DNA of 64,000 nt from Pontiella desulfatans (GTDB lineage Bacteria; Verrucomicrobiota; Kiritimatiellia; Kiritimatiellales; Pontiellaceae), in contig NZ_CAAHFG010000001.1 of assembly GCF_900890425.1 (NCBI RefSeq), positions 2,418,001 through 2,482,000 on the forward strand. Direction: 5' to 3'. The notes under the pieces are model-generated. The model was not told where the DNA came from. It saw only the letters and a list, made by a program, of their open reading frames with translations, and ran no database searches. Shown piece by piece: positions 51,565 through 58,778 of the stretch; position 1 is the first letter of the stretch, and each line of letters opens with the position of its first letter. The position numbers were made by a program, and so were the translations under genes.

Positions 51565-54500
51565 TCAGGGGTTGAGTTCGATTCGATAATAGGCGGCATC
51601 GGCATCCAGCGCCTCCACGGTCGCGGTGGTTTCGTTCGAAGCCGCGGTTGCCGGAATGTTGGATGCGGCAACCTGCCAGTTTTCAACGGCATCCTGCAGG
51701 TTGGTGCCCGAGAGAATGTTGAAGGTGGTGCCCGGAGCGGAGGGCCAGGAGAGGCTGAAAGACGTGAGCCCCGAAAGCGCCATTTCGGCAACGAACGCCT
51801 GCGCCGCATCGCGCGGGTCGAGATTCAGGCGCAGCTCGGTATAATCGTCGCTTCCGTCGCCGTCGGTATCCGAAGCATCGGCGCTCGTTTCCGTTGCACT
51901 CACCAAGCCGTCGGCGTCGAGATCTTCGAGCACGTCAGCAAGTCCGTCGCCGTCGGAATCGACCAGGTCGCGGCCATCCACACTGAAATCAATGACGAAC
52001 GGATCGTCTACCAGCGGGCGGGCCGGCTTTGAGACCAGCCCCGGATTGAGGGTCGGCCAGAGCGGGCCGAAATCCCCCCAGGATGCATCGAGCTCCCGTG
52101 CCATGGCGCGGGCCATTTGCAAGGTTTTTTCCGGCATGGAGGAAACCAGGTTGTCGGACTCATCCGGATCGTCGGCCAAATTATAGAGTTCGAACGGGGT
52201 ACTCATTTCCGGGTAGTCCTCGTTCGAAACCCCTTGCGCCGCATTATCATCGATGTGGTAGCGGTAGAGGATTTTCCAGTCGCCATCGCGGAAGCAGGTG
52301 AAATAGTTGCTGCGGTGCTCGTGCGGCATGTGGCGCAGGACCTTCTGGGGGCGGTGCGTACCGGCCTCGGCGCGCAGATAGGGCGTCAGGTCGTAGCCGT
52401 CCATGTTTGGAACGGCCGCGCCCACCGCCGATAGAATGGTCGGCGCGATGTCCTCGACCGTGACGATGTCGTGCTCGACGCCGCCGGCCGGAATCGACAG
52501 AACCTGCTGGAAGCTGTTGCCGGCATCAGGCGCAGCCCACGCCACCAACAGCGGAACCCGGATGCCGCCTTCGTAGGTGGATCCTTTTTTGCCGCGCATG
52601 GGATAATCATCGAACGCGGTGCCGTTGGGCCAATATTCATCGGACAAGGCGGGTGAATCGCTGCCGTTGTCGCCGAGGAAAATGATCAGCGTGTTTTCCG
52701 CAACCCCCTGCTCCTCCAGCTTGGCCACAATCGCCCCGAGCGAATTATCGACACTCTCCACCATGGTTGCGAATTTTGCATGGCTGTCGTTGTATGCCCC
52801 GCTGTAATCGTTGGTGGCGTCCGTGGCGTAGTAGAATCCGCTGTGGACATCCTGCCAGGAAATGTAACCGAAGAAGGGTTCGCCCAGGGCCACGGCATCC
52901 TCGATCATCACCTCGGCCTTCGGCGTCAGGACCGTCGACTTGTACAAGGCGCAATCGATTACATCGAATCCGATTTCGTCGGGCTCCTGAACATGGCTCA
53001 AGTGATCCTTCCCCACCATGAACGTGTGATACCCGGCGTCCTTCAGGAGCTGCGGCAAGGCAACATCCTCCGTTCCGTTCATGCCCATGCCGAGATAGCG
53101 CCAGTGGTTCGGCCCGCGATGGCTCGTTATGGCAAACGAGGCGTTGTCGATGGTTTCATAGACATTGAGATGGTGGGTCACGCCGTGGCGCGGGGAGTTG
53201 TATCCCGTCATCAGGCTCACGCGGGTCGGGCTGCACATGGGCATGGCATAGGCCTGTGTAAACTTCATGCCGTTGGCCGCGAGCGTTTCCATGTGGGGGG
53301 TGTGGTAAAAATCGTTGAACGCCGTCTGCAGCGGTGTTCCCGCATCGGTATAGGCATCATACGCATAGAGCAGCGAGCTGTCCATCGGGCCATAGTCGTC
53401 CACCAGCATCAGCAGGATATTGGGCCGGTTCGCGGCCAGATTGAAACGCCAGACTTCCGAAACGGAGTCCGTCCCGCGCGATGCCGTCAGCGTATAAATT
53501 GAAGCGGCGTCGACCACCAGGTTCGTCTGCCCCACCGAAGGCACCAAGCCGATATCCGGAACAATCGACACGGTGTCCGCACCGGACACCACCCAGGAGA
53601 GCGTCACCGGTGTGCCGTTGGTTTCCACCACATGGGTGTTCGCCGAAAAACCATGAATCACGGGCGGCAGTTCGCCAACGGTCACCGTTACGGAATCCTG
53701 AACGGATCCGGCACTGGCGTTGGATGCGGAGAGCGTGTAGGTGGTCGTCGCCGTTGGGTAGACGCGGACCTGCCCCGTTCCGTTGGTGGTGAGCGATGTG
53801 ACATCGCCGACCCCTTGGTCGATGGAAACCGAGTCGGCATTGTATGCGAGCCAGCTCAAGGTGACCTCGGAACCGGCCGTGACCCATGTTTCGTCGGAAT
53901 TCAAAGCGGCATACAAGCTTCCGCCGCCGGTGATGATCTGCAGCCCGCTGATGCCGCCGCGCCCGCCATCGGGGGAACTGACCGCGAGCGTAAAGCTATC
54001 GGCCGTCAGTCCCTCAAAAACCGTGTAATTGGAGTAGTCGTCGCCGGTATTCGCGTTGTCGCTAATCACATAGGTTCCATCGAACGTCACCCCGTCGTCT
54101 TCGGTGAGCGCGGTCACGGCACTGCCGCCACCGGGAGTCAGCTCGAAGATCGAAGTCCGGGTATCGCCAGCGGTTCGCTTATCGGTGTCGGAGTAGACGA
54201 CCACCCGGTATCCGTTCGCAGTAAAGTTGCTGCTGATGCCGGTGACCTGCAGCACGGCGGCATCGGATGTGCCCAGCGCGAGGTAGGAGTTGAACAGGTC
54301 GTCGTCGTTGCCGGGCAACCCCAACTCGTCGGCCCCGGAAGCGGAGCTGGCGCAATAGCCGACAAAACGGGAGCTGCTCACAGACGGCGCGATGGTGGCT
54401 GCACCCGCATCGCCGGAATCGTCGGCCAGCACGGTGGGGCTGAAGAGGGTTCCACTGGTTGCTCCGGCACTCCCGACGGCGATATTGTTCCAGTTGGTGG

Positions 54501-55263
54501 TGGCATAGGCCCCCGCCCCGGCGGACTCCGAACCCGTCAGCTCGTGGTCGGCCTGCGCATCGGCATCGTCGGAGACATGGAAGTTGATGCTGATCCTTCG
54601 AGCCGATGCGGAAGCCGGCGTGTAGCCCAGCACCGAGTCGTCCCAGAATCCGTTCCCGCCGTCGATCCCCGTCTTGGTGTATACGCCGAAGAAGGGATCC
54701 GTCCCGACGACGGGACTGCCCTCGGCCACCGTCCAGGCGAAGGTCCAGGTGGTCCACGCGTCGGTGGCGGGATCCGGCCCGGAGGGAGGCATGTAGGTCA
54801 CGCCGGAAAGCCCGTTGAACTCCGTTAGCATGTTGTTCTTGGAGGTTTCCGCATCGCTGCCGGGGGCTGTCGCAAAAAAGCCGGCAACCGATCCGCCATC
54901 CGTGTTCGTGCCCGATGAAATATCGTTGAGGCCGGAAAAGCCGGCGCCATCCCCGTTGTTTCCGATCGTGGCCGTGAAGGTATAGATGCCCGGCTGAATC
55001 GTGTCCGGCAGGGTGGTTCCCGCGAGATCGGAATAGGTCCAATAGAGCATGCCGTCGCGATTGGCCGTATTGGCGACGCCCCAGAGCGTCCCGCATAGCG
55101 CATCCAATCCGTTTTTCGAGGCATTAAAGGCGCCGGATTCGACCTGCGTTCCGCTTTCGCCGGTGCCATTGCCGATGGCGACCGTGACGTCCGCGGCTTG
55201 TACCGAACCTGCCAGCAGCAGAGCCGCTCCGAAAATCCAAATCAACACTTCATTCGTTCTCAT
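51565..55263 (-). CDS. Large modular secreted S1 sulfatase (modules C and D)
   Basis: 1232 residues; AAGGTGG precedes the ATG and the signal peptide ends GSVQAA. Order: module C (about 22-225; SKNGLDALCGTLWGVANT), module D (about 226-455; ISINFHVSDDADAQADHELT, then DDDLFNSYLALG), two Ig-like domains (about 455-605; SVSIDQGVGDV, DTVSIVPDIG), the sulfatase (about 612-1068; NILLMLVDDYGPMD, formylglycine motif CSPTR with Cys at about 678, VGKDHLSH, FLGDNGSDSP, GDWKILYRYH), a DSDGDGLADVLEDLDADG calcium-binding segment, and a C-terminal domain with FNILSGTNLQDAVENWQV ending YYRIELNP. Modules C and D are shared with the neighbouring non-catalytic protein. KDHL instead of KWHL marks a sulfatase subfamily different from the others here. 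Confidence 0.92.
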   Translation of the reverse strand: MRTNEVLIWIFGAALLLAGSVQAADVTVAIGNGTGESGTQVESGAFNASKNGLDALCGTLWGVANTANRDGMLYWTYSDLAGTTLPDTIQPGIYTFTATIGNNGDGAGFSGLNDISSGTNTDGGSVAGFFATAPGSDAETSKNNMLTEFNGLSGVTYMPPSGPDPATDAWTTWTFAWTVAEGSPVVGTDPFFGVYTKTGIDGGNGFWDDSVLGYTPASASARRISINFHVSDDADAQADHELTGSESAGAGAYATTNWNNIAVGSAGATSGTLFSPTVLADDSGDAGAATIAPSVSSSRFVGYCASSASGADELGLPGNDDDLFNSYLALGTSDAAVLQVTGISSNFTANGYRVVVYSDTDKRTAGDTRTSIFELTPGGGSAVTALTEDDGVTFDGTYVISDNANTGDDYSNYTVFEGLTADSFTLAVSSPDGGRGGISGLQIITGGGSLYAALNSDETWVTAGSEVTLSWLAYNADSVSIDQGVGDVTSLTTNGTGQVRVYPTATTTYTLSASNASAGSVQDSVTVTVGELPPVIHGFSANTHVVETNGTPVTLSWVVSGADTVSIVPDIGLVPSVGQTNLVVDAASIYTLTASRGTDSVSEVWRFNLAANRPNILLMLVDDYGPMDSSLLYAYDAYTDAGTPLQTAFNDFYHTPHMETLAANGMKFTQAYAMPMCSPTRVSLMTGYNSPRHGVTHHLNVYETIDNASFAITSHRGPNHWRYLGMGMNGTEDVALPQLLKDAGYHTFMVGKDHLSHVQEPDEIGFDVIDCALYKSTVLTPKAEVMIEDAVALGEPFFGYISWQDVHSGFYYATDATNDYSGAYNDSHAKFATMVESVDNSLGAIVAKLEEQGVAENTLIIFLGDNGSDSPALSDEYWPNGTAFDDYPMRGKKGSTYEGGIRVPLLVAWAAPDAGNSFQQVLSIPAGGVEHDIVTVEDIAPTILSAVGAAVPNMDGYDLTPYLRAEAGTHRPQKVLRHMPHEHRSNYFTCFRDGDWKILYRYHIDDNAAQGVSNEDYPEMSTPFELYNLADDPDESDNLVSSMPEKTLQMARAMARELDASWGDFGPLWPTLNPGLVSKPARPLVDDPFVIDFSVDGRDLVDSDGDGLADVLEDLDADGLVSATETSADASDTDGDGSDDYTELRLNLDPRDAAQAFVAEMALSGLTSFSLSWPSAPGTTFNILSGTNLQDAVENWQVAASNIPATAASNETTATVEALDADAAYYRIELNP

Positions 55264-55343
55264 TATCCACCTTTTTCAATCCGAAACGTCCAACAGACCA
55301 AAATATCCTGTTTGCTTTTTATTTTAACCACCCATGTCGGAAA

Positions 55344-55530
55344 TGTGCCAACGGCACTACACAATCTAGCATGGGGCAAAGCCCCATGTTTCCCGGCCCC
55401 ACACCACCAACTGCCCTGACGGGGCAGCACAATAGGCTCGTTGTGTTGCCCCGTCAGGGCAAATAAGGCTTTTCCCACACGCCCTTGGGCGTTGCCCAAG
55501 GCTAAACTGTGTTGCGCTTTCAGCGCATTT
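55344..55530. repeat. Palindromic MITE-like element, copy 2
   Basis: It begins TGTGCCAACGGCACTACACA, contains GCATGGGGCAAAGCCCCATG, GTTGTGTTGCCC...GGGCAAAT and CCAAGGCTAA, and ends near a GCGC(T)TTCAGCGC hairpin. It is the same family as 51178-51408, in the promoter side of the modular sulfatase. Confidence 0.75.
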
Positions 55531-55562
55531 GCATTCGAAACCAAGAAGTATCCCCTTGCTCC

Positions 55563-55587
55563 AAAAAACCGCCCGGCTGGGCGGCTT
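55563..55587 (-). terminator. Rho-independent terminator of the third cassette
   Basis: On the minus strand AAAGCCGCCC, AGC, CGGGCGG and TTTTTT. Sequence and position resemble the terminators after the two intact PEP-CTERM genes. Confidence 0.85.
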
Positions 55588-55615
55588 TGATCTTCCAATA
55601 GTTGGAAAGATAAGA

Positions 55616-55663
55616 TCTAAAGCGGCGACGGATAAACCTTCGGGGAGGCATGGCCTCCCCGAA
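55616..55663 (-). pseudogene. Remnant of a third PEP-CTERM gene (tail only)
   Basis: Between the stop of the large gene at 55681 and the terminator, the minus strand codes FIRRRFR at 55616-55636, identical to the basic tail of the PEP-CTERM protein at 35063 (FIRRRFRM). Just before it is a 25-base perfect palindrome (55639-55663, CGGGGAGGCCATGCCTCCCCG core) where the other loci have their double hairpin. An internal deletion would explain the loss of the rest. The match is short, and the order of elements is the main support. Confidence 0.6.
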
Positions 55664-55680
55664 TTTGCTAGTGAACCCTG

Positions 55681-57858
55681 TTATTCGCTGAGCTTGTAGA
55701 ACAGCTGGGATTCGTCTCCGACGGTGATGGTAATCGGCGATGTACCCGAGTCCATTACACCCCAGTTCGGATACACGAGATCTTCATTGGTCAGCACGTT
55801 GAAGGATCCGCCGCCTTCCCACGACAGGACCACTTCACCCGAAACCATTTCGAGCCCGAAGTTTTCAATGACCACGGCCGGATTGGCGATAATCTGGAAG
55901 CCATTAATGGCCCCGCGTCCACCGGCGCCATCGGCATAAAGCTCCAGGGTGAAGCCGCTGGCCGTCAGGTTTGTGAACACGACATAGTTTGAATAATCCG
56001 TGCCGTCCTCCGAACTGTCCGCCTCGATGTAGGTTCCGGAGAACGTATTGGTCACTGGAGTGGCAGGATCGAAATCGTCTTCCGTAAACTTCGTAAACAC
56101 ATTGGTTACGCCTTCGGGAGACAAAGCGAATATGGACTGACGGTTCACGGTACTGGGGGGGCGCTTGTCGGAATCGGAGTAGACGATCACGCTATACCCG
56201 TTGCCGGTATAGGCCGCCCCCAACCCGCTGACCACCAAGGCTGCGGCATCGGCCGGGGAACCGTCGCCGCTGGGTCCATTCAACGCCAGGTAGGAGTTGA
56301 ACAGGTCGTCGTGGTTGGTGCCCGGCAGGTTGAGTTCCTCATCGGCCGAGGCGGCATTGGCGCAATAGCCAACGAACCAGGTGCTGCTGTTCGTCGAAGG
56401 TGCAAGCGTGGCCGCCCCTGCGGTTCCGTTGTTGTCCACCAGCTCGGTGGAGGGGAAGATGACTCCCGCCGTATTGTGCGCGGCGCCACTGCCCACATCG
56501 ATATTGTTCCAGCCCGTGTCGCTATTCAGGCCGGCGGTTTCCGCGCCCGTCAGCTGGTGCTCGTCCATATCGGCATCATCCCCGACATGGAAATTCACAC
56601 TGATGGTTGCCGTTCCTGAAACGGTGACCTCATTAACCGTAATCGAAATGGAAGCAGGATCACTGTCCGCAAAACCATCGTTAACCGTGAACGTAAAGCC
56701 GTCCGCCCCGGTATAGCCGGGCGTCGGGGTGTAGGTCAGCTCCGGTGCCGTACCGCTCAGCGTGCCGTTGGCCGGGGCCGTCACGCTATACGTCAGGTTG
56801 CTGGGTCCGTTGTCCGGATCAACTGCCGATAGTGTAATGGCGATATTCGTGTTGGCATACATGACATAGCCTTCCCCGGATGCAACAGGAACCTGGTTCG
56901 TCACGGTAATCGCTACCGTGGCCGGATCGCTGTCCAACTCCCCGTCGTTGACGGTGAAGGTAAAGCTATCGACGCCCTGATAACCGTTTGCCGGTGTGTA
57001 GGTCAGGTTCGGTGCCGTACCGGTCAGTGCGCCGACCAGTCCGGCCGAATCCACGCTATACGTCAGATTGCTACCCTCAAAATCCGCGCCGACCAACGTG
57101 ATGTTAGTCGTGGTATTGGGGAAGATGGATATATCCTGTCCCTCGGCGACGGGCGGCACATTCACCCCGGCAACCGGGGTGTAGGCCAGGGTGGAATCAT
57201 CCCAAAATCCGTTTCCACCCGCTATCACGGTGTCACCGATCTTGGTGTACACGCCGAAATACGGGTCGGTCCCGATGACCGGGCTGCCTTCATCAACCGC
57301 CCAGGTGAACGTCCATGTGGTGTACGCATCCGTCGCGGGCTCCGCCTCGGCCGGGGGCGTGTAGGTCACGCCGGAGACCGCATTGAACTCCGTATACATG
57401 TTGTTCTTGGAGTCGTTCGCGGCATTTTGGGCTACGGCTCCGGTCCCGGTTCCGGCACCCGTTAGCGTCGTGAAGAAACCGGCGACACACCCCCGGTTCG
57501 TGTTGATACCGGTGCTGAGGTCGTTCAGGCCGGCAAAGCCTCCATTGTCCCCGTTATTCCCGATGCGGGCGGAAAGCGTATAGGTCCCCGCCTGAATCGT
57601 TGGCGGCAGCGTGGTTCCGGCGATCGTCGAATAGGGAACGTGGAGCATGCCGGCGACGGTCGTACTATTGGCGACGCCCCATTGCTTGCCAGCTTCGGCA
57701 TCCAGACCGTTCTTGGTCGTCGTGTAGGCCCCCGCCCCGACCTGTGTGCCCACCTCCCCGGGATCGTTTCCGAGGGGCACGTTAACGGAAGCGGCCGTGG
57801 CCGAGCCTGCCGCCAGTGCGAATATTGCTACGATTGAACCTATGCGTTTCATCTCCAT
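55681..57858 (-). CDS. Large secreted adhesin-like protein (modules C and D)
   Basis: 725 residues from the ATG at 57858, with AAGGAG seven bases upstream; the signal peptide is MEMKRIGSIVAIFALAAGSA. Order: module C (about 22-230; TKNGLDAEAGKQWGVANS), two cadherin-like Ig repeats (about 235-405; NGYQGVDSFTFTVNDGELDS and a second copy), module D (about 416-655; TISVNFHVGDDADMDEHQL, then HDDLFNSYLALNG), and a C-terminal domain with SFNVLTNEDLVYPNWGV ending LFYKLSE. No catalytic motif. It is the enzyme-free counterpart of the sulfatase at 51565-55263. Its promoter region is shared, in the opposite direction, with the response-regulator gene, and the operator-like palindrome is 121 bp upstream. 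Confidence 0.86.
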   Translation of the reverse strand: MEMKRIGSIVAIFALAAGSATAASVNVPLGNDPGEVGTQVGAGAYTTTKNGLDAEAGKQWGVANSTTVAGMLHVPYSTIAGTTLPPTIQAGTYTLSARIGNNGDNGGFAGLNDLSTGINTNRGCVAGFFTTLTGAGTGTGAVAQNAANDSKNNMYTEFNAVSGVTYTPPAEAEPATDAYTTWTFTWAVDEGSPVIGTDPYFGVYTKIGDTVIAGGNGFWDDSTLAYTPVAGVNVPPVAEGQDISIFPNTTTNITLVGADFEGSNLTYSVDSAGLVGALTGTAPNLTYTPANGYQGVDSFTFTVNDGELDSDPATVAITVTNQVPVASGEGYVMYANTNIAITLSAVDPDNGPSNLTYSVTAPANGTLSGTAPELTYTPTPGYTGADGFTFTVNDGFADSDPASISITVNEVTVSGTATISVNFHVGDDADMDEHQLTGAETAGLNSDTGWNNIDVGSGAAHNTAGVIFPSTELVDNNGTAGAATLAPSTNSSTWFVGYCANAASADEELNLPGTNHDDLFNSYLALNGPSGDGSPADAAALVVSGLGAAYTGNGYSVIVYSDSDKRPPSTVNRQSIFALSPEGVTNVFTKFTEDDFDPATPVTNTFSGTYIEADSSEDGTDYSNYVVFTNLTASGFTLELYADGAGGRGAINGFQIIANPAVVIENFGLEMVSGEVVLSWEGGGSFNVLTNEDLVYPNWGVMDSGTSPITITVGDESQLFYKLSE

Positions 57859-57978
57859 TTTCCATCTCCTTATTTTGTTTTGGTCTTCCCCTCGTTCTCC
57901 ATGGTTGCCCGCCAAGTAGCTCGGCGACACCTGATTCCACGGAATGACAAAGTTTGACACGGCACCGAAAATGCGTCC

Positions 57979-57996
57979 ATACCCTGAAAAGGGTAT
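57979..57996. promoter_or_regulatory. Operator-like palindrome, copy 5 (perfect), divergent promoter
   Basis: ATACCCTGAAAAGGGTAT. It lies 121 bp from the start of the minus-strand gene at 57858 and 123 bp from the start of the response-regulator gene at 58119, almost exactly in the middle. This placement suggests joint control of the surface protein and the regulator itself. Confidence 0.82.
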
Positions 57997-58118
57997 ATTC
58001 CACAACTTTCCACTCTTTGTGAGAGTGTCATGGCAACGAATGGTGCGGGTGAGGAAAGCAACACCTGCCATCTCCACCCTTGACATCCGCACACCCATCC
58101 CCCTTAAAATGACCCACT

Positions 58119-58778
58119 ATGACTGAATCTGAAAAGCCTACGCCCCCCACCCGCATCTGCCTCATCGAAGATCACGCCGATTTTCGCGAGGCGTTGCGCG
58201 AAGCCCTTGAATCGACGGACCGCTTCGAAATCTGCGCCACCCTTTCCAACGCGGAGGACGCCTTGGAATACCTGAAGGATTCGGCGGCGCCCGATGTGCT
58301 CATTCTAGACCTGGGCCTGCCGGGCATGGACGGGATCGATGCCATCCCGCTCATCCGCAAGGCCGCCCCCGGCACGACCGTCCTGGTGCTTACCGTGTTC
58401 GACAACAAGGCCCGGGTCTTCCAGGCGCTGGGTGCAGGGGCATCGGGCTACCTGATCAAATCCGACGGGCTGCAGGCGATTGTGCAGGGCATCGTGGATG
58501 CCTGCCACGGCATCTCGCCGCTCAGCGCGGAAATTGCGAAGATGGTTTTCGACACGTTTTCGAGCTTCAAGCCGGCCTCGCCCGAAATCGAACTTTCGGA
58601 ACGCGAAGCCGAAGTCCTCAAGCAGCTCGCCGATGGCTTGAGCCGCCAGGAGGTGGCCGACGTGCTGTTCGTGAGCAAGCACACCGTGAGCACGCACATC
58701 CGGAACATCTATGAAAAACTGCAGGTCCACAATGTTTCGGGCGCCATCAGCAAGGCCTCTTCCATGGGAATCATCTGA
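58119..58778 (+). CDS. NarL/FixJ-family response regulator
   Basis: 219 residues. The receiver domain (about 12-130) has the acidic pair in IEDHAD, the phospho-acceptor Asp at about 64 in LILDLGLPGMDG, Thr at about 92 and Lys at about 114 (YLIKSDG). The LuxR-type helix-turn-helix (about 158-215) reads LSEREAEVLKQLADGLSRQE followed by VSKHTVSTHIRNIYEKL. Such regulators bind short inverted half-sites, often in a 7-2-7 arrangement, when phosphorylated. The gene overlaps the sensor kinase start by one base (TGATG), so the two are cotranscribed. The operator-like palindrome 123 bp upstream suggests autoregulation. No strong ribosome binding site was seen. Confidence 0.95.
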   Translation: MTESEKPTPPTRICLIEDHADFREALREALESTDRFEICATLSNAEDALEYLKDSAAPDVLILDLGLPGMDGIDAIPLIRKAAPGTTVLVLTVFDNKARVFQALGAGASGYLIKSDGLQAIVQGIVDACHGISPLSAEIAKMVFDTFSSFKPASPEIELSEREAEVLKQLADGLSRQEVADVLFVSKHTVSTHIRNIYEKLQVHNVSGAISKASSMGII

